Positions 1 through 8,876 of a stretch of 64,000 nucleotides of DNA are shown here, one piece after another (the first letter of the stretch is position 1; each line of letters begins with the position of its first letter). The stretch is from assembly GCA_001512965.1 (NCBI GenBank), contig LFRW01000042.1:6185-70184 (forward strand), given 5' to 3'. A model generated the notes under the pieces. That model saw only the letters and a program-made list of their open reading frames with translations, was not told the DNA's origin and ran no database searches. The DNA comes from Methanomicrobia archaeon DTU008 (GTDB lineage: Archaea > Thermoplasmatota > Thermoplasmata > Methanomassiliicoccales > Methanomassiliicoccaceae). The position numbers and the translations under genes are program-made.

Positions 1-1139
1 GGGCTCAGCTGCTCGGCGAACTCGTACTCCTCGATCCTCTTCAGGCTGAGCAGGATCGGCTCCAGCGAATCGACCGTGACGATGTACACGCGGTAGTCGC
101 CGTGATTCACCACATATGATTCGAAGACGTGGACCGTGTTGTTCGGCACGACCAGATAGATGTCCTTCTTGACGTCCTTCTCCTTGACGTACTTCTTGAC
201 CTCCTCGGCCTGCTTGTTCACGTAGGCGGCGAAGTTGGACAGGTCCTCGCCCTGGGGGCTCTTGGCGTCGAAGATGACGTACTCGTCGCATATGCGCAGC
301 GTGTTGTCCGGCTTGCCCCTGAACGGCACCTTCTCCTTGCCCAGGTACTCGATGGTGTGCTTGCTGCACAGCGCCCTCAGCGTCTCCTCGACCCTGATCT
401 CGTGGTTCAGCCAGGTCCGCTTCATCTCCTCCATGTGCGCTCTCAGCGCCTCTTCCTTCTCCTTCTCCAAGCGGACCTTGTCCTCCTTCAGGTTGATCAT
501 GAAGGCGGTGACCTCGTTGACCTTGGCGGCGTGCTCCTCCTTCCTCGACGCCTCGGCGCTCTCGAACTGTGTAATGAGCTTGTCCCTATCCTTGATCGAG
601 CGGTCGAGCTCTTCCAGCTTCCTGTTCGCATCGTTCAGTTCAGCAGTGAGCTGCCTGATCCGCTCGGCGTTGCCGTCCCTCGCCGTGGCAGCTTCGGCCA
701 GCCGCCTCTCGAAGTCGGCGATCTCGGCGTTCCTATCTTCGGCCTGGCGCTGCAGCCCGGAGACCTGCGCCCTGAGATCGGCGATGAGCTGGGTGTTCGC
801 GCCCGCAGACGTTTCCAGCTCCCTTATCCTGCTCTCGCGCTCCTTGACCTGGTCCCTCACTTCGTTAAGCGATGTTTGCGCCTTCATCAGCTCGGCCGAC
901 AGCCTCGCTATCTCGCCGTCCTTGGTCCCAGCCTCCGACCTATGCGAAGCTATCAGCCGCTCCAGGTCCTGCCTCTGCTGCGCCCAGCTGTCCCTCTGGC
1001 TGCGCAGCAGCGCCAGCTCGTTGCTGGCCTCGTAGCTCAGCTTGCGTACCCGTCCCCACGAGAACAGTCGGCCGAAGAACCCAAGGTTCTTGACCTCCTC
1101 GAAAAAGGCGTCTAGCGCCGATCCGTTGTCAATGGCCAT
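1..1139 (-). CDS. RmuC-like coiled-coil protein with nuclease-like C-terminal domain (3' end off window)
   Basis: An open minus-strand frame runs from an ATG at 1139 past the left edge without a stop, giving at least 379 residues. Residues about 35-260 are a long charged coiled coil rich in Glu, Lys, Arg and Leu heptads. It is followed near residue 290 by a VIFDAKS segment and a basic helix, resembling the D-x(n)-AK core of PD-(D/E)XK folds and the layout of RmuC (coiled coil plus nuclease domain). RmuC proteins are thought to limit DNA rearrangement. The family link is inferred from layout and this motif only. The frames on the opposite strand look like shadows of it. Confidence 0.7.
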   Translation of the reverse strand, partial: MAIDNGSALDAFFEEVKNLGFFGRLFSWGRVRKLSYEASNELALLRSQRDSWAQQRQDLERLIASHRSEAGTKDGEIARLSAELMKAQTSLNEVRDQVKERESRIRELETSAGANTQLIADLRAQVSGLQRQAEDRNAEIADFERRLAEAATARDGNAERIRQLTAELNDANRKLEELDRSIKDRDKLITQFESAEASRKEEHAAKVNEVTAFMINLKEDKVRLEKEKEEALRAHMEEMKRTWLNHEIRVEETLRALCSKHTIEYLGKEKVPFRGKPDNTLRICDEYVIFDAKSPQGEDLSNFAAYVNKQAEEVKKYVKEKDVKKDIYLVVPNNTVHVFESYVVNHGDYRVYIVTVDSLEPILLSLKRIEEYEFAEQLS

Positions 1140-1423
1140 TGTATATTCCCCACGATGGTATCGCGAACGGCATCTGGGTTCTTAATTCTTGCTTGAATTT
1201 TATATAAATAGAATCCCGCAGGGGATCGTGGGCCACATCATGGCGCAGGGTGGGTATGAACGAGGCATCGTACCAAGCGCCCTCGGCGTGTGTTCGACCG
1301 GACGGTGGGAACATGTGCGATATGCTGTGACGCTGCGTTCTTGTTAGAGCGCGGAGCTCTCGCCGAGAGGGCGTTCCGGCCGCCAAGTGTAAGAGCTAGT
1401 GGCTGCCAAGTACGAGCGATACC

Positions 1424-2704
1424 TTGGACGATAGGGCCGCAGGACAGGAGATCGACATCCGCAGCCGGAAGTTCTACAAGCTGCTTCTTCTGTCGGGAGC
1501 CATGGGAGCGGCCGGCGCCCTGCTGACGCTGGCCTTCGTCATCGTCCTTCGCTCCGGCACGCAGCTGATCTGGTACCTCGTCCCTCAGCAGTTCGGGGTG
1601 CCCGACGGCACCGCCCTGCCGTTGTTCGTCATCGGCACCTGCGTCGCCGGGGGCGCGCTGGTGGGCCTCATCACCAGGTACAGCCGCGCCCGGCCCACGC
1701 TGCTGGCCGAGGAGCTGGGCGAATTCGCCGAGTGCGGGCGGCTCGAACCGCGCAACGGCGCGGCCGGGCTGGTGCGGGGGCTGGTGGGCCTCCTGTTCGG
1801 CGGCTCCATCGGGCCCGAGGGACCTCTGACCGGCGGCAGCGGCGCCCTCGGAACGTGGCTCGCGGAGCGTCTTCGGCTGCCCCGCCCGGTCGTGGCCGTC
1901 TCATCGCTGTCGGGCATGAGCGGCATGTTCGGCTCCTTCCTCGGCTCGCCGTTCGGCTTCGCCATGTTCACCATCGAGGCCGGGCTGGAGAAGGGGAAGC
2001 TGTCATGGAAGCTCCTTCTGCCCAGCATCGTGGCCGCCTCGGTCGGCTATGGCGTGTTCTTCGCCCTCACTGGCTACGTGTTCGGCGGCGGCTACGACTT
2101 CGTCCTCGACCTCGTCTACGCCGTGCTGCTGGGCCTGCTGGGCGGCCTGCTGGGCCTGCTGTTCATCCGCCTGTACAGGACGCTGCGGAAGTGGGCCGAT
2201 CGGCGACGCTCGAGGCCCGTCTCGCTGGCGATGCTGGCCGGTCTCGTGCTGGGCATCATGGGAGCATTCTATCCCATGCTGCTGTTCTCGGGCGACTCGC
2301 AGATCCAGGACCTCATCGACGACGCGGCCGCCATGGGCGCGTTCCTTCTCATCGCCATGGCCGTGCTGAAGGTGTTCGTCACGGCGACCTGTCTGGCGTT
2401 CGGCTGGTCCGGCGGGTACATCTTCCCCTCGTTCTTCATGGGGACCGCGCTGGGACTGGCGGTCCATCAGCTGCTGCCGTTCGTTCCGGAGATCGTGTGC
2501 ATCGTGTGCGTCATCTCCGGCGTGTCGGTGGCGCTGCTCAAGTCGCCTATAGCCCTGGCGCTCATCATCCAGGTGCTGTTCGACGTGCGCCTCGCGCCCA
2601 TCATCGCCATCGCCATCCTGGCAGCGTTCCTGCTGACCTACCGGGAGGAGCTGGTGCCTCCGGTCGAGAAGTGTTCCGAGCCTTCGCCCGGTCCGTTGGG
2701 GTGA
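1424..2704 (+). CDS. ClC-family chloride channel/antiporter
   Basis: A 426-residue polytopic membrane protein. The ClC signature GGSIGPEGP lies at residues 126-134, with Glu132 in the position of the gating glutamate. A second signature, GWSGGYIFPSFFMG, lies near residue 330 and matches the GGxFxP anion-binding loop. The first GSGIP-like loop is not obvious. There are no C-terminal CBS domains, as in many prokaryotic ClCs. The start is taken as TTG at 1424 because the first membrane helix begins at about residue 17; the next ATG would cut into that helix. No clear ribosome-binding site is visible. The 3' end overlaps the convergent DNA glycosylase gene. Confidence 0.85.
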   Translation: MDDRAAGQEIDIRSRKFYKLLLLSGAMGAAGALLTLAFVIVLRSGTQLIWYLVPQQFGVPDGTALPLFVIGTCVAGGALVGLITRYSRARPTLLAEELGEFAECGRLEPRNGAAGLVRGLVGLLFGGSIGPEGPLTGGSGALGTWLAERLRLPRPVVAVSSLSGMSGMFGSFLGSPFGFAMFTIEAGLEKGKLSWKLLLPSIVAASVGYGVFFALTGYVFGGGYDFVLDLVYAVLLGLLGGLLGLLFIRLYRTLRKWADRRRSRPVSLAMLAGLVLGIMGAFYPMLLFSGDSQIQDLIDDAAAMGAFLLIAMAVLKVFVTATCLAFGWSGGYIFPSFFMGTALGLAVHQLLPFVPEIVCIVCVISGVSVALLKSPIALALIIQVLFDVRLAPIIAIAILAAFLLTYREELVPPVEKCSEPSPGPLG

Positions 2705-3162
2705 GTCCACCTATCCAGCGCGTCCCGCACCGCCGACCAGGCGGCCAGCTTCTCATCGTACCTCATGGCGGCATTGGCCGGCGATGTCGACGGCAGTACC
2801 GTGAAGCTCAATCGCATTCGGACGTCGGGTGACAGACGAACGAGCTCGAACGACCTGGCCGCCTTCTTGCCGTTGAAGAACACGTGGCGTATCCCCGGAT
2901 GATCGAGGAAGAAGCGCTCGAGATCGTTCACCTCCTCGTTGGTGATCGAGGAATCGCTGCTGCCCTCCCGCTCGCATTGGCGGAGCACGTCCCACAGCGC
3001 CATGCCTCGCTGGCGGACGAAGTCCACTCTATCTTCGTACCCGTCGCTGGGAACATCGTCGTACAGAGCGTGGACGATGCGCCAGAAGGAGTTCTGCTTC
3101 CTGGCGTAGCACTGGCGCTTCTCGAGCGATTCGCGGCCGGGCATCGAGCCCAGTATCACCAC
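2638..3162 (-). CDS. Hypoxanthine/uracil-DNA glycosylase, UDG family 6 (HDG-like)
   Basis: 174 residues. The N-terminal VVILGSMPG strand-loop and the QNSFW motif (Asn24) match family-6 hypoxanthine-DNA glycosylases, which remove deaminated bases from DNA. The catalytic Asn of the characterised Methanosarcina enzyme is, as I recall, Asn39, about 15 residues further in. The same frame upstream indeed continues as APVADGR, then TAG (3168-3166), then R-VVILGSMPG, which resembles the conserved PPIADxxA leader of the family. The callable start is therefore GTG at 3162, just after the TAG. The C-terminal tail overlaps the ClC gene by 67 bp and ends in TAG. Confidence 0.8.
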   Translation of the reverse strand: MVILGSMPGRESLEKRQCYARKQNSFWRIVHALYDDVPSDGYEDRVDFVRQRGMALWDVLRQCEREGSSDSSITNEEVNDLERFFLDHPGIRHVFFNGKKAARSFELVRLSPDVRMRLSFTVLPSTSPANAAMRYDEKLAAWSAVRDALDRWTHPNGPGEGSEHFSTGGTSSSR

Positions 3163-3212
3163 GCGCTATCGGCCGTCGGCCACCGGGGCATCGGCCTCAG
3201 CATCGGTGCGCC

Positions 3213-3668
3213 TCAAGGCTTGGCAGCCTTCTTCTGGCCCTTGGGTATCAGCCGGACCTTGAGGATGGACTTCTTGGCATCCTCGGCCGGAGCCTCCTTC
3301 GCGGGAGCTTCCGTCACGGGAGCCGTCTCGGCCTTCTCCTTCCTGGGCTTGAGCCCCTTGACCTTCTTGGACGCGTTGCTGGCCGGCCTCTGCTCGGCGG
3401 CGATTATCCTGGCGATTATCTGCTCCTTGGTGCCTGACGGCGAGACTCCAAGCTTGCGGCAGACGTCCTGCAGGACCGGCTTGTTGAACAGACGCAGCGT
3501 TCCCTTGGGGGACCGGTCGGTCTCCGCCAGAAGGTCCTTGATGAGTTCAGCCTTGGTCCCGGACACACGGATCCCCAAGCCGCGGTTCACCTCTATGATG
3601 CGCTCCTTGAGGATGTGTTTTTCCAACAGCGATGTGAGGCTCACGGCCCGGGCATGGCGTTCCAGCAC
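3213..3668 (-). CDS. Tandem SAP-like domain protein
   Basis: 151 residues with two SAP-like helix-loop-helix units, about 12-47 (ending SGTKAELIKDLL) and 60-92 (ending SGTKEQIIARII). A low-complexity Lys/Ala/Pro/Glu linker follows, then a basic C terminus. SAP motifs usually bind DNA or RNA. The start is GTG at 3668. It lies directly upstream of the glycosylase gene on the same strand, so the two may be co-transcribed. The specific role is unknown. Confidence 0.65.
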   Translation of the reverse strand: MLERHARAVSLTSLLEKHILKERIIEVNRGLGIRVSGTKAELIKDLLAETDRSPKGTLRLFNKPVLQDVCRKLGVSPSGTKEQIIARIIAAEQRPASNASKKVKGLKPRKEKAETAPVTEAPAKEAPAEDAKKSILKVRLIPKGQKKAAKP

Positions 3669-3701
3669 AAAAGTATGTTCATGCCCTTCCCGGGATGGAC
3701 G

Positions 3702-4481
3702 TCACTCCTCGGTTACGTCCATGCTTATCCCTACTATCTTCACCGCGTTTCCGTCCCCGTTCACCATCTTACCCGTCCGCACAAGGAGTTCGCGCACCTT
3801 CCCGTCCCGGCGGATGATGCGGTGCTTTACCTGCAGGTAGCCGTCCAGGGGGATGTTTTCCGGACCGGCCCGCATGAACTCGGAGACCTTTTCGGCGTCG
3901 TCGGGATGCACGAACTCACGGACGTAGTCCTCAGCGTTCCACAGGTATCCGCCCTCCCGCTCTGCGTCGGTTCCGAACAGATCGTAGAACATGTCGTTGA
4001 AGCGGAACTGACCGATGGAGGAGTCGAACTCCCAGCGAGCGATCCTCACCAGGTCCATGGCCATTCGATCCTGCTGCTTCGCCGTCCTTATGCGGTCTTC
4101 GGCCAGCCGTCTGGCCACCGCCTGCTTGATCTTGTGGTCCAGTTCGATGAACTGCGCCTTCACGTCGGCTCCCTTGGGCACATAGAAGGTGACCCCGGCG
4201 TTGAATGCCTCGATCACCACTTCCTCACGCCCCCGGCCGGTGAACAGGATGAACGGGATGTGAGCGTCCTTCCGCCTTACCTTCTTGAGGAGTTCCAGGC
4301 CATCCATGGATGGCATGCAGTAGTCGGATATGATGACGTCATATCGCTTCGCCGTCATCATCCTCAGCGCCTCCTCGGCAGAGGTCGCGGTGTCCGATTG
4401 GATGTCGCCAGATTCTTCCAGGAACGCCTTTGCTAGATCAAGAGAAAGAGGGTCGTCATCGACGCAAAGGACGCGTATCAT
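3702..4481 (-). CDS. Response regulator with REC and PAS domains
   Basis: 259 residues. An N-terminal receiver domain (about 1-120) has the acidic cluster Asp8-Asp10 and the phospho-acceptor Asp53 in IISDYCMPSMDG. The FTGRG segment and the Lys in YVPKGAD follow in the expected order. Residues about 150-259 form a PAS/PAC fold ending in a typical DVTEE. No DNA-binding or kinase domain is present, so it probably relays signals between proteins. A minus-strand TTTTATA element lies near 4517. No partner histidine kinase is adjacent. Confidence 0.88.
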   Translation of the reverse strand: MIRVLCVDDDPLSLDLAKAFLEESGDIQSDTATSAEEALRMMTAKRYDVIISDYCMPSMDGLELLKKVRRKDAHIPFILFTGRGREEVVIEAFNAGVTFYVPKGADVKAQFIELDHKIKQAVARRLAEDRIRTAKQQDRMAMDLVRIARWEFDSSIGQFRFNDMFYDLFGTDAEREGGYLWNAEDYVREFVHPDDAEKVSEFMRAGPENIPLDGYLQVKHRIIRRDGKVRELLVRTGKMVNGDGNAVKIVGISMDVTEE

Positions 4482-4668
4482 TTTACCAATAGTCTCGTCG
4501 TATAGAACGAGCGTATAAAATCGTTGTCAATGCAAGGGCTCGCGGAAAGGCCCCATGGCCGCCGGGACCGTTCATTACTGGGAAGATGCGGACGTTCCAG
4601 AACGTCGTATGTCGAGCTTCCTCGTACATGTTCATGAAAAAGGGAAATGGTTTGATGCCTTCACCTGT

Positions 4669-6009
4669 TCACCAGCCTCCGTTCCTTGAAGGCATCATGT
4701 TCGGCGGCAGCAGCACCTCATCGATCACGTGGATCACCCCGTTGGTGCAGATGATGTCCGCCGTCACGATGGTGGCGTTGCCGATCCTCCATATCGTCCC
4801 TTCATCCGTATGTTCGACGGTGACGTTCGCCGGTTGACCGTTGAGCATCGTGATCGTGCCGTTCTGCAACTGCCAGGAGAACGTCTCTCCATCCATCAGG
4901 TGGTATGTCAGCAGGGATGTCATGTTCTGCTTGCCCTGGGGGATGTCGCCCATCGCGTCGAACGCCTCGTTGCTGGGGACGAACAGTGTGAACGGGCCGC
5001 TACCATTGAGCTCATCGGCCAGGTTGGCCGCTGACAGCGCCTCGTACGCCCGGCTCAAGGACCCGTTCTCGGCCAGCGCCAGGTTTATCGTCTGCGGGGT
5101 GGCCAGCACCGTGTCGAGGGTGTATATCACGCCGTTGGTGGCTATCAGGTTGCTCCTCACCACCTCGTTGTTGTTTATGAACACCCTCTCCCCGTAGGTG
5201 CGATATACCAGCCTCTGCCCGGACAGGGCTTCGAGCGTCTGGTTCTCGGTGCCGTTGCCATCCACGATCCTTTCCGGAACGACGTGATAGAGAAGCAGCT
5301 GTCTGAGCCTCTCCGTGCTCGCCGTGTCGTTCTCGCGCAGCAAGCTGCTCACGGATTCGTTCGCGCCTTCGAACGCAGCGTTCGTCGGTGCGAACAACGT
5401 GAACGGGCCGCTCGCGTTGAGCTCATCGGTCAGATTCGTGCGGTCCAAGGCCTCGGCGAGCATGGACAGATCGGTATCGTTCTCCACCGTCTGGACAAGC
5501 GTTCTCGGTATGAGGACGCCGTCGATGGCGTGGACGACGCCGTTCGTGGAGTCTGTCTCGCCCATCAACCGGGCGTCATTGATGAACGTCCCCGTCTCGT
5601 TGACGACGACCGTCAGCTCCTCTCCCGTCAGGGAGGTGAGCGTCATGCCGTTGGTCATTCCCTCTTTCGAGATATCGCCTGCCACCACGTGATACTGGAG
5701 CACACTGGTCAGGTTCTCATCGTCGCTCATGAGGCGGTCCCTTTCCATGGAGGGAAGCTCTCCAAAGGCGTCATCGGTCGGGGCGAACACCGTGAAAGGA
5801 CCGGTCCCGTTGAGCACGGAGGTCATGTCCGTCGAGTTCAGCGCCTCCGAGAGAACAGTGAAATTGCCATCCTCCTGCACGTTCTGCACGACCGATTTAG
5901 TGGGCGCAGCCTGTGACCTGAGGTTCAGATCGAACCCTCCCAACGCTACTGCGATCACCAAGGCCGCGGCCACGGCCGCGACTGCCACAATCGCTAGTTT
6001 CCTGTTCAT
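4669..6009 (-). CDS. Secreted/anchored protein with three fasciclin (FAS1) domains
   Basis: 446 residues. An N-terminal hydrophobic segment (about 4-24) acts as signal or anchor. Three FAS1 domains follow at about 40-165, 170-305 and 310-440. Each has the paired blocks GPFTVFAPTDDAF or a variant, and TNGVVHAID or a variant. Many Asn-X-Ser/Thr sites suggest glycosylation. FAS1 proteins mediate adhesion at the cell surface. Upstream on the minus strand is a strong ribosome-binding site (GGGGGAGGTG) 6 nt before the ATG and a TATA-like ATTAAATAAT near 6060, so this gene is leadered, unlike several neighbours. Confidence 0.9.
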   Translation of the reverse strand: MNRKLAIVAVAAVAAALVIAVALGGFDLNLRSQAAPTKSVVQNVQEDGNFTVLSEALNSTDMTSVLNGTGPFTVFAPTDDAFGELPSMERDRLMSDDENLTSVLQYHVVAGDISKEGMTNGMTLTSLTGEELTVVVNETGTFINDARLMGETDSTNGVVHAIDGVLIPRTLVQTVENDTDLSMLAEALDRTNLTDELNASGPFTLFAPTNAAFEGANESVSSLLRENDTASTERLRQLLLYHVVPERIVDGNGTENQTLEALSGQRLVYRTYGERVFINNNEVVRSNLIATNGVIYTLDTVLATPQTINLALAENGSLSRAYEALSAANLADELNGSGPFTLFVPSNEAFDAMGDIPQGKQNMTSLLTYHLMDGETFSWQLQNGTITMLNGQPANVTVEHTDEGTIWRIGNATIVTADIICTNGVIHVIDEVLLPPNMMPSRNGGW

Positions 6010-6146
6010 GTTCCCACCTCCCCCAAAGGAGAGCGGGACGTCGGTTTACAGCATCCATTATTTAATCCAGGGCCGTCGGAGCGCCGGTCGGCTATAGCGG
6101 TCGTCGCTGAATTAGCAATGGCCCTTGAGGGCGCGGCAGGCTTGGC

Positions 6147-7151
6147 TCAACGCACCGAACTGGCCATGGCCATCATGTTGGCCAACGGCGTCCTTGGCGC
6201 GATGCCGCATCCGGGAGCCAGGACGTCGGTTCCCGCAGATATGATCTCACGGCAGGAGCGAGTGACGTCCTCTGGCGTCTGGAACAATAGGGTGGAGGTC
6301 GGCGACACGTTCCCCACCGCTGCACACCTTCCCGCGGTCTGTTCCTTTACCCATTTCATGTCCATGCACTGGTCCACGCTGATGCCGTCGGCGCCCGTGG
6401 ACATCATCATCTCGAAGTTCATGGCGGTGTCGCCGCATATGTGCAGGATGACCGGAGCGCCCTGTTCATGAATTGCGTTCACCACCTTTCGCTGGAACGG
6501 AAGCGCGAACTCCTTGTACTGGTCAGGTGACAGTATCGTTCCGGATGCCGTGGCGTCGATGAGCGAGATGACCTCCGCCCCCGCCTCCAGTTGCGCCTCG
6601 GCATACAGGACGCACCAGTCGGCACATTTTGCGAGCAGCCCCTTCATCAGGTCGGGGTCGATCATGACGTCCATGATGGCAGCCTCCTCCCCCCTTATCT
6701 GGCCAGCCAGCATGAACGGTGCTATCACCCCGCTGAAGATGGGTATGCTCAATCCCATGCCGCTAAGCGTGCGGAGCGCTTCCAGCACCACCGGAGCGCG
6801 GCCGTCCCGCCGCGGGTCCGGTATGTCCAATGCCTCGACGTCCTCCGCCGATGCGATGATCGGCCGCAGGACCGACGGAGGCCTGTCCAAGGAGTCGTTG
6901 CCGGTGAGAACCCCGAAGGCGGTCGGGTCCAGCGCCACGTCGAACGGCACCTTGACGCTCTCCAGACCAGCTATGCGATTGGCCGCGAGGGCGAGTATCA
7001 GCATCTGCCTGGCATCCCGATTTGCCTCTGGCCAGTAGCATCCGGTCGCTTCCATCAGATCCACGGTGGCGGCCTGCAGGTGAGAGACGACGGGTACGCG
7101 GTCGACAGGTTCCAGCCTAAGTGAGGCGATGAGGCGTTCGCGCTCGTTCAT
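6147..7151 (-). CDS. Methylcobamide:CoM methyltransferase-like protein (MtaA/MtbA family, UroD fold)
   Basis: 334 residues, standard length for MtaA/MtbA. The zinc site is present as His237-x-Cys239 (LHICGD) and Cys315 (APGCG), about 75 residues apart as in the family. These enzymes move a methyl group from a corrinoid protein to coenzyme M in methylotrophic methanogenesis. Sequence alone does not separate MtaA, MtbA and general corrinoid methyltransferases. No corrinoid protein or substrate methyltransferase lies beside it. Confidence 0.82.
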   Translation of the reverse strand: MNERERLIASLRLEPVDRVPVVSHLQAATVDLMEATGCYWPEANRDARQMLILALAANRIAGLESVKVPFDVALDPTAFGVLTGNDSLDRPPSVLRPIIASAEDVEALDIPDPRRDGRAPVVLEALRTLSGMGLSIPIFSGVIAPFMLAGQIRGEEAAIMDVMIDPDLMKGLLAKCADWCVLYAEAQLEAGAEVISLIDATASGTILSPDQYKEFALPFQRKVVNAIHEQGAPVILHICGDTAMNFEMMMSTGADGISVDQCMDMKWVKEQTAGRCAAVGNVSPTSTLLFQTPEDVTRSCREIISAGTDVLAPGCGIAPRTPLANMMAMASSVR

Positions 7152-7280
7152 GCCATGCTATTGGGAGCTCAAGGACTTGAACATTCACCCTGTCCGCAAT
7201 AGGCCGCGACACCCCGGCCGATGGTGGTTGGCATGCCTTCTCGTCAGCGCAGCAGCGATATCGGCCCCTCACCCGTTGGC

Positions 7281-7787
7281 TCATGCGAACTCAGGGACCG
7301 GTTCCTCCAGCACCCTGCGGCTGCTCCTCCGGTACAGATAATCGCCGATCGTGGTGACCTTGCCCTCCACCCAGTCCACCTGGCGGATCGTGAACTCGTC
7401 CTCGGACGTGAGGTTCACCGTGATCTCTTCCTCGGCCGGCATCCCCCGGATGTGCCCGCTCCATCGCAGCACCATGTTGTCTCCGCCGCCATACCGACCG
7501 CTGTGAGCGTGCACCACGCCCATGGAGGTGACGACGAAGTGATGTATCACATCCTCTTCAAGGTCGTAGGCGACGATGTTGTACTCCTCATACGTGCCGA
7601 TGCCTTCCAGATTGCCCTTGAGAACGACCTGCACACCTCTGCCCAGGGCGATGGAGCGGGCGGTTGCCGTTCCCTGACCCTTGGCGACGCTGCCATCCTC
7701 CATGCTGAACTTCGCGCTGACCCGCCATTCACCGGTCAACCGATTGATGATGCTCTCCGCGTTTACCATTATCTCTACCGATATCAA
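7281..7787 (-). CDS. DUF1579-like hypothetical protein
   Basis: 168 residues, no signal peptide or membrane segment. The pattern LTGEWRVSAKF, then an ATARSIALGRG strand, then YEEYNIVAYD, resembles the lipocalin-like DUF1579 group. The fold suggestion is tentative and no catalytic residue can be named. It stands alone between two minus-strand genes. A TATA-like ATATAATAG lies just upstream (about 7798-7806). Confidence 0.65.
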   Translation of the reverse strand: MISVEIMVNAESIINRLTGEWRVSAKFSMEDGSVAKGQGTATARSIALGRGVQVVLKGNLEGIGTYEEYNIVAYDLEEDVIHHFVVTSMGVVHAHSGRYGGGDNMVLRWSGHIRGMPAEEEITVNLTSEDEFTIRQVDWVEGKVTTIGDYLYRRSSRRVLEEPVPEFA

Positions 7788-7923
7788 TTTGTCATGGCGG
7801 CCTATTATATCTTGGCGGAGGGGGACGATGTGCCTGCGCCGACACCATCGGCGTTCCTTCCTGACCAGGGTGAGGTTTCAATATGGGGCCATGACGTCCC
7901 CTGTCCCGGCCGACCGCGGCCTG

Positions 7924-8520
7924 TCAGGCCCGCCGGCTGACGAAACGGCTGCCTTTGACAAGAAACCGCCATGGCCATTCGGCCCCCTCTCCAGCATACT
8001 CCACGCCTATCCTCTTCGACGTGATCGCCTCGACCTTCTCCCCCGAAGTGAAGAACAACGGGCCATCGGACAGGTCGGTGCCGCTCATGTCCCTGGTCAG
8101 TCCGAAGGCGATGCACAACTTGGAGGGGCCATTGGCCAGCCTGGGCACGTTCTTGGCATCGGGCGACATGCCCCTCGCCTTGGCCATTGCCTCCACGCCT
8201 AGACGGGGCTCCACCGCCCTGATGAACACCGCCTCCGGGGAGCCTTCCCTGCCGGCGACGACGTTGAAGCACAGATATCTGCCGTAGATGGGGTAGATGT
8301 ATGCGTGGCCAGCAGGGCCCCACAGGACCTCGTTCCGGGGCGTACGCCTTCCTCCATAGGCATGTGAGGCGGGATCGTTCACCCCGCAATAGGCTTCCGT
8401 CTCCACCACCATCCCGCATCTGACGCCTTCCGGCGCTCGATGCACCAGCATGGCGCCGAGCAGGTCGGGAGCCACCTCCAGTGCACCCCTGGCGAAGAAA
8501 TCGCATCCCAACCGCGCCAT
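7924..8520 (-). CDS. 3-methyladenine DNA glycosylase, AAG/MPG family
   Basis: 198 residues, typical length. The catalytic ETEAY motif is present (Glu42 at the position of the catalytic Glu), with DPASHAYGG after it, YGRYLCFNVV in the middle and LANGPSKLC later. It excises alkylated and deaminated purines. It is the second of three unrelated DNA glycosylases within 13 kb. The start is ATG at 8520. Confidence 0.92.
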   Translation of the reverse strand: MARLGCDFFARGALEVAPDLLGAMLVHRAPEGVRCGMVVETEAYCGVNDPASHAYGGRRTPRNEVLWGPAGHAYIYPIYGRYLCFNVVAGREGSPEAVFIRAVEPRLGVEAMAKARGMSPDAKNVPRLANGPSKLCIAFGLTRDMSGTDLSDGPLFFTSGEKVEAITSKRIGVEYAGEGAEWPWRFLVKGSRFVSRRA

Positions 8521-8876
8521 GATGGGCGAATGGCAGGCCCCGGTCTTGAAGATTGAGGAAAAAGGGGGGAAGGGAAGGTGTTTGGGGGTGATCCTTTGCT
8601 TCGCAAGGGTGGAGAGCGAGGTCGACAGGTGAGAGCATCATCCACCGGGACGCTCGTAAGGGAGGGGGGCTCCCCGACCCGCCCGAACATATCTCTGTTC
8701 TCGTGACATATAATACTTACTAGAATTATCTATAATGATAATCACGTGCTGGATGATCTGCACTGGTCGCTCATTTTCCATTCCATCGTGAGAAATCTCC
8801 ATGAAAGATTCAAATCCAGGAAATGGTTTTTCCTATAGGGCGGTATGTTCGCCCGCATCGCAGTGAAGGCAGACCG
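8521..8876. other. 356-bp intergenic region, possible small RNA
   Basis: No coding gene is supported here. Around 8700-8735 the DNA is AT-rich with TATA-like stretches. On the minus strand a G/C-rich segment from about 8690 to 8566 ends in a T run (8558-8564), and CCTTTGCTTCGCAAGGG (about 8593-8609) can fold as a short hairpin. This would fit an unidentified small RNA or a long 5' leader of the glycosylase gene. I do not recognise any known RNA family. Confidence 0.3.

Noticed and set aside
129-1115. Long plus-strand open frames opposite the left-edge gene
   Set aside because: They read Leu/Val-rich or Ser-rich low-complexity protein; the minus strand carries a coherent coiled-coil protein that runs off the edge.
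1129-1386. 85-codon minus-strand frame upstream of the RmuC-like gene
   Set aside because: Overlaps the 5' end of that gene, has no family resemblance, and crosses the likely promoter region.
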